Below are positions 40,138 to 51,623 of a stretch of 64,000 nucleotides of DNA, piece after piece. How positions within the stretch are numbered: the first letter of the stretch is position 1; each line of letters begins with the position of its first letter. Below the pieces are notes generated by a model, which had not been told where the DNA came from, searched no databases, and saw only the letters and a program-made list of their open reading frames with translations. Origin of the DNA: Zingiber officinale (lineage: Eukaryota > Streptophyta > Magnoliopsida > Zingiberales > Zingiberaceae); contig NC_055988.1 of assembly GCF_018446385.1 (NCBI RefSeq), forward strand, positions 160,840,209 to 160,904,208, read 5' to 3'. The translations under genes were made by a program, and so were the position numbers.

Positions 40138-40870
40138 CAGTGGCAATTGACGATCTTTGGTGGAGATCCCTAATTTTTGACGCACGGCAAGCTTCTTCTT
40201 CCCCGACGCCTCTCCTCTCCTTCCTCCTCTCCATCGGCAACCACCAAGGCCGGCGGCGGCGCCCCACCACCACATCCTTTCTCACCTCCGGCCGGCCTCC
40301 ACCACATATCCACTTCACCCTCTCCTGATTGGGAGAGGTTCTTCCATCCGACGCCCAAGCTCCGCCAACGCACCATCTTCTTCCCTTCCATCAAGCCGCC
40401 GGAAGCCCCCTCTCCACGTCTTCCTCTTCGGTTTATAAGAGGGGAGTTCGAGTTCATCTCCTTTTCTACATTCATCCTCCTCCATCTCCTTCCTCCGGCC
40501 ACCATCAGTCCATTTCCTTCCTCCGGCCATCTCCTCCTCATCCCCTCCCGATTGGGAGAGGAGACGCCACCATCTACATTGGGAGATCTCGGATGCGAGG
40601 TCCTCCATTCATCCATCTCCATCCGGCCGAGTCCTCTTCGTTCGACCGATCGGTTGAAGGGAGCTCGTCTCACGAAGCTTCGAGATCTCGCGGCTTCGAG
40701 TTCATCCACTTCCGGAGCTCTGGCAGCCCCTTCATCGCTTAATTCTGAAGATCCACCTCACACCATCCATTCCGATCGAAGGAAGACTCCATTTCATCTG
40801 AGTCTGGGTTTATCTTCTTTTGTGTTGTTGTTTATTACATTTGGCCATGTTTTAAATTGTATGCATTAGG
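40138..40870 (+). other. CT-rich, proline/serine-coding open region of unknown nature
   Basis: A 230-codon plus-strand frame (40177-40869) and long overlapping frames on both strands reflect C/T-rich composition. The translation is Pro/Ser/Leu rich without a domain I recognise. Repeated phrases (GATTGGGAGAGG at about 40328 and 40550; CATCTCCTTCCTCCGGCC near 40480 and 40512) suggest a repeat. It could be the 5' untranslated exon of a transcript, part of an LTR, or a captured fragment. Confidence 0.3.
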
Positions 40871-41100
40871 TTTTAATTAATTGATGCTCATTATGTGTTT
40901 ATTCTCTAAGAAGAAGGTTATATTCTTTAGAAAATCCTTAGAGAAAATTTTTAAGAAGCGGTTCAAGTTATCATGTATAATATCAGGTAAGGTTATAGGA
41001 AATAAAATATAATGGTTTAATATAGGTAATGCAACAAAAACTTGTTTGTTTGAAATTTTTAATGAATAATCTAGTTTAATATTTTACTATATTACCCTCA
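40871..41100. other. AT-rich DNA
   Basis: No gene or clear repeat structure seen. Confidence 0.3.
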
Positions 41101-41570
41101 GTTATAAAACCAACTATACTTAACTCTATGTTTTTTTTATTTTTTTCTTTTTCACGTTTTTCTTTATTTATATATATATATTTTATTTTTTTTATTTTTT
41201 AAGGGTTTTTTAATTTTTTAAGTTTTTTTTATTTTAAATTTTTTTTATGTTTTTTTAATTTTTAATGTTTTTTACATTTTTTTAAGTTTTTTTTATTTTT
41301 TAAAATTTTTTTATGGTTTTTTACATTTTTTATGTTTTTTAACATTTTTTTATTTTTTACCTTTTAAATTTTTTACGTTTTTTATTTGTTTAATGTTTTT
41401 TATTTTTTATGTTTTTTTCCTCATTTTTTATGTTTTTTCTTTTTTTTAATGTTTTCTTATTTTTAAGTTTTTTTTACAATTTTTTTATTTTTTTTATGGT
41501 TTTTTATTTTTTTAAAATTTAAAATTTTATTTTTTATATTTTCCTGTTTTTTCTTTATGCTTTTCTTTTT
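41101..41570. repeat. T-rich low-complexity tract
   Basis: About 470 bp of T runs interrupted by A, G or C (TTTTTTATGTTTTTT-like units), with no coding meaning. Confidence 0.9.
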
Positions 41571-41862
41571 TATCATATTTTCCTCTTATCCGAGGGTATT
41601 TTGGGTAAAAAAATTCGTTAACCTTGAAATCAAGAAAAACTTCAGTCTTCCGAGGTTTTTCGATTTCTGGTTGCATGCCCCTTTTGCTGACATGTCGGGC
41701 ATGAAACATTACTCGGAAATCATCAATTACTTAAATCAAACAGAGTTTTTGTTGATAACTTTAGATGGATAACCAAGGTTATCCAGAATAACCCCCAATC
41801 AAACACATCAAAGAATTGGAGCAAGTAAGACATTTATATCCTTTTTCTTATAAAAGAGACAT
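41571..41862. other. Anonymous DNA
   Basis: Contains TAACCAAGGTTATCCAGAAT (41770-41789), a small inverted repeat, and CCCCCAATCAAACACATC, wording typical of a MITE end. No gene. Confidence 0.3.
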
Positions 41863-41960
41863 CGTCAAATTAGTGAAAACATTTCAATTTCTAACATTTC
41901 TATAATGCAACGTCAAATTAGTGAAAACATTTCAATTTCTAACATTTCTATAATGCAACA
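41863..41960. repeat. 48-bp direct duplication
   Basis: CGTCAAATTAGTGAAAACAT through TATAATGCAA is present twice in tandem with a 48-bp period (starts 41863 and 41911), followed by a diverged third start. Confidence 0.9.
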
Positions 41961-42537
41961 TCTATCTAGTGAAAATTTTCTAATTCTTAGTATCTAAATT
42001 CCTTCCTCTCCTACCAATGACTATTAATTATCCTCTATTTGTATTGCACGATATCGAAAAAAGGAAATATATATGTGAATATCATGTCAATGTACAAGAT
42101 GAGATAAGATGTTCATATATAAAGATAAGGTCTTATCAGCTAGAAGTGTATGGGTATAAAATTTAAAAGTCAAAATAATCTATTTAAGAAAAAAATAGTT
42201 TTAAAATTTTAATTGGTTGGAGTATTTATCATCAACAAATAAAGCATATTTTTTTTATTATTAACTTTTTTTTTTAATGAAATTAATTCGTCTTATATCT
42301 CGTGCTGGTCAATTAAGATTTTGACAATTAGAAAATAAAAAGGAGAAAAATTATTTGCGTATGAGGATCTTAATTGAAACAATTAGCTGGCTAGCACTTT
42401 AATGTTGTGCTTTTAGAGGTAACAATAAATGTTGGCGGGAAGACTTTCTTCATAGAGTGAAAGTTTTTTGTTAGAGAAATAAAATTGATGTGTCTAATAT
42501 TGATTATCTATATAAGATTGATCTTTCCTGTCAGTAA
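41961..42537. other. AT-rich DNA upstream of the hAT remnant
   Basis: No motif recognised; it may be further-decayed hAT sequence. Confidence 0.3.
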
Positions 42538-42890
42538 ACTATAGTTGAGCATCATAACCACTTTGATGCTTTTAATGTAGTAATAGATTCATCTTGATGG
42601 AGTTAGATACTCGGTTCAATGAATCATCAGTGAAATTTCTTTCTCTTAGTATATTTTTATATCCTAAAAATTCATTTTACTCATTTAATAATGATATATG
42701 TACATTATAAACTTGATGTGATATAGAATTTGATTATTTCTATACTTGTCAAGTTGTGTCAGCAATTGACTAAAAGTGTGCTATCAAAGATTTATGCTAT
42801 GTTGACTAAATTGATTCATTTTAATTTGACATTATCTGTTTATACTACCACTACTGAGCAAGTATTTTTAGCCATGAAACATGTGAAGAC
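42538..42890 (+). pseudogene. hAT transposase remnant, C-terminal domain (left piece)
   Basis: Pieces of the zinc-finger/hAT-dimerisation transposase family occur in successive frames: TIVEHHNHFDAFNVVIDSS, then ELDTRFNESSVKFLSL, then LSKIYAMLTKLI and TLSVYTTTTEQVFLAMKHVK. The last is the dimerisation domain (relatives read STATTERAFSAMKHVKT). The piece stops at 42890, where a copia LTR begins, and resumes at 53444. Confidence 0.8.
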
Positions 42891-45072
42891 TGTTAGTTAG
42901 AGCCCTAGAGCCAATCATATGATGATTGTTGTATGGACTCGATTTATCATATTCCTATATATTTATAAAGGCATTTTCTTTATGGTTATTATACTTGTAT
43001 TGGTGCCAAATAACTAAGTATAATAGCGTCCATGAGTAGAAGGTTCTTATCTATATCAATCGATTGGTTGAATCGATAGTGAGATGATATAGAGAACACT
43101 ACTCTTAATCATTCCTAGTCAAGTATTAACATTCAAGGACAATGTTAATGCGATGAAACTAGCATGTAGGTCAACTTGATGACTTATCTCACAAGTCATG
43201 GATATAGAGATATCAAATTGACACATGGGTATGCATTGGAGAATGTATACTGAATGACCCGCTATGAGAAAATATCATGGATCGTTATATGAGTATCATA
43301 TACTTTCTCATGTGACTATTAGTATGACTATCCGTCCTTGGACCTGAAGTCATCATGGTTCCCTACATAAGGAGTTGTATACTTTGACTTCGTCAAACGT
43401 CACCCGTAACTGGGTGGACTATAAAAGTGATTACTAGGTATGTAACAAATTATGCGGAGAGATGTAAGTTATGTAGATGAGATCTATCCCTCCTATATGA
43501 CGGGAGTAACATCATTATTCTTGATAGAGTGAGACCACTAAGGGCATGACCATGCCCAAATGAGTCAATATGAGATATTGAGCTCATTTGATTAAAGTGA
43601 GTCTACTTGGAGTTCAAGATTTAGATTTATTAGAGGATGACACGGTCTATGCCTCAAACTAATCAATCTAGATGTTAAAGATAGAAGGACATTGTCATGG
43701 TTCCCTACATAAGGAGTTGTATACTTTGGCTTCGTCAAATGTCACCCGTAATTGGGTGGACTATAAAGGCGATTACTAGGTATGTAACAAATTATGCGGA
43801 GAGATGTAAGTTATGTAGATGAGATCTATCCCTCCTATATGACGGGAGCAACATCATTATTCTTGATAGAGTGAGACCACTAAGGGCATGACCATGCCCA
43901 AATGAGTCAATATGAGATATTGAGCTCATTTGATTAGAGTGAGTCTACTTGGAGTTCAAGATTTAGATTGATTAGAGGATGACACGGTCTATGCCTCAAA
44001 CTAATCAATCTAGATGTCAAGGATAGAAGGACATTGTCATATATTGTGAGGGTCACAATTAGTAGTCACAAAGGTGATGTTGGATCTCAACATTCTTGTA
44101 ACCTGGGTAGTAATGATGTGTTGCTAGATACCACTCATTACTTATGCTTCTAAATGGGTTTAGGAGTATTGCCAACGTTACAAGAACCTATAGGGTCACA
44201 CACAAAGGGCAATTAGGTGGAGAATGAGTTCATATGATGAACCAAGAGGATTAGGTTCATGTGATGAACCAAATTAGAACTCATTGAGTTGGACTCAATT
44301 TGATTCATGTGTCCAATGAGTCTAATTAGATTATGATTCATTGAGTCAATTTAATTCAATGAATATAGATTCATTAGATTAAATTGATATGAATCAAATG
44401 GTTGGATTTGATCAACCATGAGAGATAAGAGGTCAAGTTTGACTTGACTTAAGAGGGAAGATGAAGGGTCAAGTTTGACTTGACCAAATGCCACTTCATT
44501 GGTCAAGTTTGACTTGACCAAAGCCACTTGGCATGGGGCCGACCAATGATGGTGTTACACATCATCAAGGCCACATCATTTGGTCAAGATTGACTTGACC
44601 AAATGCCACCTCATGAGGGAGACCAAGAGTCATGACTCTTGGTATCCCATGGAGGTTTATAATCTCTCTATTGTGGCCGGCCACTTGAATGTGTGAGTGA
44701 TTGCATTTGTGTGCTCATTCAAGAGGTCTTTTTCTTCTTCCTCTCTTCTCTCCCTCTCTTCCTCCATTGCCGTGACCTTCTAAGGGTGCTAGCACACTCT
44801 TAGTTGTGTTTTTCTCCACCTATTGTTCGTGTGGATACACATAGAGGAGTGTACATTTGACACTCTCGAGATCCGGTAACCCTTCTGGACGAGCGGGATT
44901 TGCGAAGGGCTTCGCTTCAAAGGTATAAATCCCTTTCTTGTAGATCTAGTATAGATCTAGGATTAGGAAACATGTACATGTAAATTTTTATATATCTTCA
45001 CATGGATCCATGGCAAGACTTCGGGGTTTCCGCAACGCAAAAAGCGATTTTTGCGGCCCGAAAGTCCCAACA
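42891..45072 (+). repeat. 5' LTR of the 10.5-kb copia element
   Basis: 2182 bp, TGTTAGTTAG...GTCCCAACA. It is longer than the 3' LTR because a ~342-bp segment is tandemly duplicated (43354-43695 and 43696-44037). Confidence 0.93.
43354..44037. repeat. 342-bp tandem duplication inside the 5' LTR
   Basis: CATGGTTCCCTACATAAGGA starts each copy, at 43354 and 43696. The copies differ at only a few positions. The 3' LTR has a single copy (from about 52078). Confidence 0.93.
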
Positions 45073-46589
45073 GTGGTATCAGAGCCACGTGCGAAGCATG
45101 TACTTGTTTCATTTTGTATTTTTTTATGAAAAATATCAGATCTATAAGTTTCCATAAATTTGCTATTTTTATGTATTTTATGGGTATTTTTCTCATAGAT
45201 GCGAAGCAACAAGTGTTTGGACACTTGTAGGCTTCGACTACCGAGAAAAACCTTCCGAATCGGCAAGGTCTCGCCCAAATTGTTTAGGGACAGCGGCTCA
45301 AGGCGCTGTAAGATCGTAAATGGACACTCATGTGACTCATTTCGCGAGAAGGGGCACTGCCCCTAATCCCGCAAGGGGAATTGTCTAGCGATCGCGCCCG
45401 AAAATCGCTAAACGGGACCGTCGGGAAGTTGTGACTCATAAAATCGTAAAATTAGTAGTAAAATTATAGAAATTTATGGAAATTACATAATTTAGAATTA
45501 TGTATAATTTTTGTGATGGTAATAGCCCCAAAACTCAATTTGATTGGACTAAATGTGTTGTAATTCATAATATGGTCTGCGCGCCATTTTGTGTGATGTG
45601 CGTGTTGTATATATTATGCGACCTGCGTGTCGTACCTCCCCCATTTTTATATTCCTATTGTAAAATAGTTTTAGACTCGAATGTAACTTGAGTTTCACCT
45701 TTTGTAATGTGCAAAATGAAGCGGTGGAAGGTCCACTTGAAAAGGAGCGACGAGGAGGGTGCGAGCAACACATGGTGATCAAAGGGAGGAGCTTGAAGAA
45801 GCTGTTGACCCTAGGTTGACCGTACGATCTTCTCATTGGCTTGAGAATATCGTAGTAGGGCCATGACCTAATCAAAATATAATTAATTGCTTGTGTATAT
45901 GATGCATGATAATGTAGAGTAATTAATTAGTGTCATGATGCGTATAAGATACGAATCCACGATTAGATTAGATCTAAATCAACTCAACTCGAAATGCCTA
46001 CCAAGTTTTGATACTCATCACTACCTCAATCACATGTTGTTGTTGAATCTACCAAAGCAGAGCAACGCATATTATCTTGGTAGGGTGCGGAGGGACAATC
46101 TTGGTCCCGCCTATCAAAGCTTGGGTGAGTACAAACTTAATTGGATTAAGTATAACTAGTTAACTCAATTGGATCGAGTATAACTATAGACATTTTTCCA
46201 ACAGTTGGAAAATAGGACAAAATCACATTTAAATTAAATCTTGGGCGATTTAGTCAAAGCTAACTCAAGTTCTAAAATAAATGAGGATCTTGATCCTATA
46301 AACAAGAGTTGCATAGAAATGTAATTGATAAATTTGTTAACTACCGATCATACTAAGTCTTGGGCGATTTAGCCAAAGCTAACTCAAGGCATAGTATGAT
46401 GTGGATCTCGTCCCGCAAGAATTATAGCTAATTGGTTAGAATCTAGTAAGTGTGGTTTGACCACATCCATGACTAGATTCTACAAAAAATTCTATAATTC
46501 AGTGGGAGCATCATTTAATTAAAGACCTAATTAAATGATTAGTGGAATATAATATTTATTTTCTGCATTTTTTTCTGTTGTAGATTGTC
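45073..46589 (+). other. Leader between PBS and gag
   Basis: About 1.5 kb of untranslated leader. TTGGGCGATTTAG(T/C)CAAAGC with CTAACTCAAG occurs twice, at about 46242 and 46362. Short open frames do not resemble proteins. Confidence 0.6.
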
Positions 46590-47299
46590 ATGTCGACAAA
46601 CACGAACACCTTCTCTCTACGTTCAGTTCTTGATAAGGACAAGCTCAATGGAGCTAATTTCCTGGACTAGTACAGGAATCTGAGAATCGTTCTCACACAA
46701 GAACGAAAATTGTACATCCTGGAGCAGGCCATTCCCGAGGCACCTCCTGCCACTGCCACACGAGCTGACCGAGATTCTTATAAGAAGCATCAAGACAACG
46801 CATTAGATGTGTCATGCCTCATGCTCGCAACCATGAACTCTGAGCTTCAGAAGCAACACGAGTTGATGGGTGCTTATAATATGGTTGAACATCTTCGCCA
46901 ACTATATCAAGGACAAGCGAGGCACGAGAGATTCGAGATCTCCAAGGCACTGTTTCAGTGCAAGATGCAAGATGGGACTCCCGTAGGACCATATGTGCTC
47001 AATATGATTGGGTACATAGAAAACCTATAGAGGTTGGGATTCCCACTTGGCCAAGAGCTGGCCACTGACTTGATCTTGCAATCCTTGCCAGAGAGCTACA
47101 GTCAATTTATCATGAACTACAACATGAATGAAATTGATAAGTCACTGCCTGAACTGCTAAGCATGTTATGAACTGCTGAGCTTAACCTTAAAAAGGTGAA
47201 GCCTAACTCCATTTTGATGGTACAAAATCATAAGGGCAACGGTAAGCCTAAAGGAAAAGGAAAGTCCCAAGCCAAGGGCAAAGGCAAGGTACTGAAACC
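46590..47299 (+). pseudogene. Copia gag, broken by stops and a solo LTR
   Basis: Starts MSTNTNTFSLRSVLDKDKLN, with the copia gag wording YRNLRIVLTQERK, LDVSCLMLATMNSELQKQ and GQARHERFEISKALFQCKM. In-frame stops: TAG 46668-46670 (a Trp position), TAG 47028-47030 and TGA 47169-47171. After a Lys/Gly-rich stretch it is interrupted by the solo LTR at 47300. It resumes at 48362 with a zinc knuckle (CFHCGQTG ... KRNC) that contains a 2-bp deletion. Confidence 0.9.
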
Positions 47300-48361
47300 T
47301 GTTGGTGCAGTTAGCACTAACGATTTAACCCAGGTTTTGATGAATGACAAATCAGGTTAAGTTAGTTTGTTTTTGTCTGACACTTTGATCGAGTGTGCAG
47401 GAGAAGTCCAGACAGGTCGACGGGCTGACCGGATATCTGGCACGAAGTCCAGCTAGGTCGACGGGCTGACCGGATAGCTGGCGAGAAGTCCAAGCGGGTC
47501 GACGGGCTGACCGGACGCTTGGCGAGAAGTCCAGACGGGTCGACGGGCTGACCGGACGTCTGGCAGGTAAGTAAGGTAAGTCACTGGAGGGGGGTGACTG
47601 TGAGGACGCGTTCCCGGGAAGGGGACATTAGGCGTCGATCCGGCTTAGATCCATTTCGGATGTCTAAGTCGAGATCGTGACTAGATTCCGGTCTCGGAAA
47701 GACGGAATCTAAGTCATACTCTTTTTATCCATCTGTTGAACTTTAACTGTGCTAACAATCTGTCTTACAGGATGTATATTTGCCTCGGACTAACTTTGTT
47801 TTGCAGGAAAAGGGAGTTTTCTGGAACAAGGTGGTCCGGGCGCCCGGAGGTCCGAGCGCCCGGAGGTCCGAGCGCCCGGAAGGGATCCGGGCGCCCGGAA
47901 GGCGAATTCTATCCAGCCAAGTCGTCGCCACGTGGAGCATCTCGGTTTAAGCAGTTACGTCACATTCCAGGCGCCCGGAACAGCATATAAAAGAAGCCCC
48001 AGGCAGGAGCTTCAGGATCAATGAATTAAGCTGAGTACTCTTCTACTGCTAGTCTTGCTGCTCGACGTTCAGTGCGACGCCAACAAAGCTCCGACACTAC
48101 GCTCCGTTCTTTTCCCTTTTTGTCGGTATTTGTTTTCAGTTTTCATTAGCATTCCCTGTACGGTTCTTTTGTAATCATCATTTCGAATTGCTAGTGATTG
48201 CCCAACGAAAGTGGTCAAGGACCACGGGCCTTCGAGTAGGAGTCGTCACAGGCTCCGAACGAAGTAAAACCATTGTGTCTATTTTACTTTTCCGCTGCGT
48301 TTATACTCGATATTTTCGAATCGATATTCACCCCCCCTCTATCGAATCTAACGGTCCTACA
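47300..48361 (+). repeat. SIRE-like solo LTR inserted in copia gag
   Basis: 1062 bp, TGTTGGTGCA...GGTCCTACA, flanked by AAACC at 47295-47299 and 48362-48366. It contains four copies of a ~54-bp unit (GAAGTCCAG.C.GGTCGACGGG with CTGACCGGA; 47400-47565) and GGGCGCCCGG palindromes (47838-47970). No internal region, so it arose by LTR-LTR recombination. Confidence 0.93.
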
Positions 48362-48535
48362 AAACCTAAAGGAGGGGTTGCCAAGGATGCTACCTGCTTC
48401 CACTGCGGTCAGACCGGGCTAGAAGAGGAACTGCAAAGTTTACCTGGAAGATCTTAAGAAGAAGAGAAGTGAGACTTCTACTTCAGGTATATATGTTATA
48501 GAAATTAATCTCTCTATTTCTTCATCATGGGTATT
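48362..48535 (+). pseudogene. Copia gag zinc knuckle and protease start
   Basis: ATCFHCGQTG then, in another frame, KRNCKVYLEDLKKK. SSWVLD followed by CASHIC in a shifted frame shows that the protease D-T-G motif is lost through a 1-bp deletion near 48540. Confidence 0.8.
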
Positions 48536-50098
48536 AGATATCGATGTGCTTCTCACATTTGTACTAATGTCCAGGCGTTGAGAAATAGCAGGGCATTGAC
48601 GAAGGACGAGGTGGACCTACGAGTAGGCAATGGAGCACGGGTTGCTGCTGTTACTGTAGGGACTTACTTTCTATCTCTGCCCTCTGAGCTTGTACTAGAA
48701 TTAGATGAATGTTGTTATATGCTTGCTCTTACTAAGAACATAATTTCAGTTTTTTGTTTAGACAAGAAAGGCTTTTCGTTTATCATAAAGAACAAATGTT
48801 GTTCCATCTATTTAAATGATATGTTCTATTGTAGTGCACCTCTGATGAACAAACTCTATATTCTAGACTTAGAGAACCTCATCTATAACATAAATACCAA
48901 AAGGTTCAAATCAATGAACCAAACCTATCTCTGGCATTGTCGCTTAGGTCATATAAATGACAAACGCTTATCCCAGCTCCATAAAGATGGTTTGCTAGAC
49001 TCATTTGATTTTGAATCATATGAGACATGCGAGTCATGCCTACTAGGCAAGATGACCAAGACTCCCTTTAGTGGACATAGCGAAAGAGCGACTGACTTGT
49101 TAGGACTTATACATAGTGATGTATGTGACCCTTTCAATGTCGCTGCTAAAGGTGGTTATAGGTACTTCATTACATTTACTGATGACTTCAGTAGATATGG
49201 TTATGTGTATTTGATGACACATAAGTCAGAATTCTTTAAAAAGTTTAAAGCATTCAAGAATGAAGTACAAAATCAGCTTGACAAAAGTATTAAGATACTT
49301 CGATCAGATCGAGGTGGTGAATACCTTAGCCATGAGTTTCGTGACTATCTAGCTGAGTGTGGAATTCTATCCCAACTCACTCCTCCTGGAACACCACAGT
49401 GGAATGGTGTATCCGAAAGGAGGAATCGTACCCTATTAGATATGATGCGATCTATGATGAGTCACACAGATCTTCATATATCTCTTTGGGGCTATGCTCT
49501 AGACACAACTGCCTTCATACTTAACCGTGTTCCATCCAAGGCTGTGATAAAGACATCATATAAGATATGGACTGGGAGAGATGCCCAAGTGTCTTTTATG
49601 AGGATTTGGGGTTGTGAGGCTTACGTTCGACGTCAAGTCTCGGACAAACTAGGACCCAAATTCGATAAGTGTTATTTCATAGGATATCCCAAGGAAACGA
49701 AGGGATATTACTTCTACATTCCCAGTCAACACAAAGTAGTTGTGGCTAAGACTGGGGTATTTCTAAAAAGGGACTTTGTTTCTAGAAAAACTAGTGGGAG
49801 TACGTTCAATCTTGAAGAAGTTCAAGATATGGACCATAGCACTGAAGCCTTGATGGAAATTGAACTGGAACCACAAAGTGTTGTGGATGATGAGATTGTT
49901 CCACAAGAAGTTGAGAAACAACAACCAGTTCAAGTAGACCTACCTCTTCGCAGGTCTGATAGGGTACGTCGTCAGCCTGAGAGATACTCATTTCTCTTGT
50001 CTGACCATGATGACGTTATGCTCATTGAGAATGAGTCTACCTCCTATCAAGAAACTGTGATGAGACCATATTCTGAGAAATGGCTAGAGGCCATGTGA
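48527..50098 (+). pseudogene. Copia protease end and integrase
   Basis: Long frame (523 codons). After CASHICTN come LALTKNIISV and the gag-pre-integrase region. The integrase zinc finger is WHCRLGHIND ... CESCLLGKM. The catalytic core has Asp in LIHSDVCDPFN, Asp in LRSDRGGEYL and Glu in WNGVSERRNRTLLD, so D-D-E is intact. The frame ends at TGA 50096-50098 (a CGA-type Arg position, from context) and continues in frame into RT. Confidence 0.92.
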
Positions 50099-51560
50099 TC
50101 CGAGATGGAATCCATGTACACCAACCAAGTATGGACTTTGGTTGATCCACCTGAAGGCGTCAAACCCATTGGGTGCAAGTGGGTATTTAAGAGAAAGACT
50201 GACATGGATGGACTTATATATAAGGGTCGTCTGGTAGCTAAAGGTTTCAAGCAAATTCATGGTATTGACTATGATGAAACCTTTTCTCCAGTAGCGATGT
50301 TTAAGTCCATTCAGATCATGCTTGCTATTGCAGCATACCACGATTATGAGATATGGCAGATGGATGTCAAAATCACGTTTCTGAATGGAAACTTGCTCGA
50401 GGATGTGTACATGACACAACCTGAGGGTTTTGTAGATCCACAACATACTGGTAGAGTATGCAAGCTGCATAAGTCCATTTATGGACTAAAGCAAGCTTCT
50501 CGGAGCTGGAATCTTTGATTCGATGATGCGATCAAACAGTTTGGTTTCATCAAGAATGAAGATGAACTTTGTGTCTACAAGAAGGTTGTTGAGAACACAG
50601 TTGTCATCCTTGTATTATATGTGGATGACATACTACTCATTGGGAACGACATCCCTTTGCTGCAGTCTGTCAAGACTTGGCTGGGGAATTATTTCTCAAT
50701 GAATGACTTAGGTGAAGCAACCTGCATTCTAGGCATAAAGATCTATAGAGATAGATCTAAGAGATTGCTTGACTTAAGTCAGAGTACATATGTTGACAAG
50801 GTATTACTACGGTTTGCCATGCAGAATTTCAAGAAAGGATTTCTGCCGATGTCACATGGTGTGAGTCTTTCGAAGACTCAAAGTCCCTCTTCTAGAGAGG
50901 AGAGAGACCGCATGGATAAGATCCCTTATGCTTCAGCCATAGGATCTATCATGTACGTCATGCTATGTACTCGTCCTGATGTCTCGTATGCTTTGAGCAT
51001 GACGAGTAGATACCAGTCAGATCCAGGTGAGTGTCACTGGATAGCGGTCAAGAATATTCTTAAGTACTTGAGAAAGACTAAAGAATATTTTTTGATATAT
51101 AGAGGCGATGATGAGCTGGCTGTAAAGGGTTACAGTGATGCCAACTTCCAAACTGACCAGGATGACTATAGATCGCAATCTGGGTTCGTGTTTTGCTTGA
51201 ATGGTGGTGTTGTGAGCTGGAAGAGTTCGAAGTAAGACACAATTGCTGATTCTACAACAGAGGCCGAGTATATTGTTGCATCAGAAGCAGCAAAGGAGGC
51301 AGTTTGGATCCGCAAGTTTATTACTGAGCTTGAGGTGGTTCCTAGCATTGCAAATCCTATTGAGCTCTATTGTGACAACAATGGAGCAATTGCATAGGCT
51401 AAGGAACCTCGCTCACACCAAGCAGACCAAACACATACTACGGCGCTTCCATCTCATTCGAGAGATCATCGATAGAGGAGATATGAAGATTTGCAGAGTA
51501 CCCACAGAGGCTAACGTCGCTGATCCCTTGACCAAGGCTTTGGCACAGAAAAAAGCATGA
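50099..51560 (+). pseudogene. Copia reverse transcriptase and RNase H
   Basis: Continues in frame: TNQVWTLVDPPEGVKPIGCK, GRLVAKGF, QMDVKITFLNGNL, VCKLHKSIYGLKQ, LYVDDILLI (RT catalytic motif) and LGIKIYRDRS. RNase H follows with YASAIGSIMY, KGYSDANFQTD and DSTTEAEYI. In-frame stops at 50516-50518 (TGA), 51233-51235 (TAA) and 51395-51397 (TAG), then a shift near 51410 into the frame that ends ADPLTKALAQKKA at 51560. Enzyme order is normal for copia. Confidence 0.92.
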
Positions 51561-51623
51561 TGGTCACACTAGGTCATTAGGCCTTAGAGCTTACACTGAT
51601 TGACACTAGTGCTAGTGGGAGAT

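Noticed and set aside
41101..41570. Promoter or origin suggested by extreme T-richness
   Set aside because: Simple low-complexity sequence with no structured motif.
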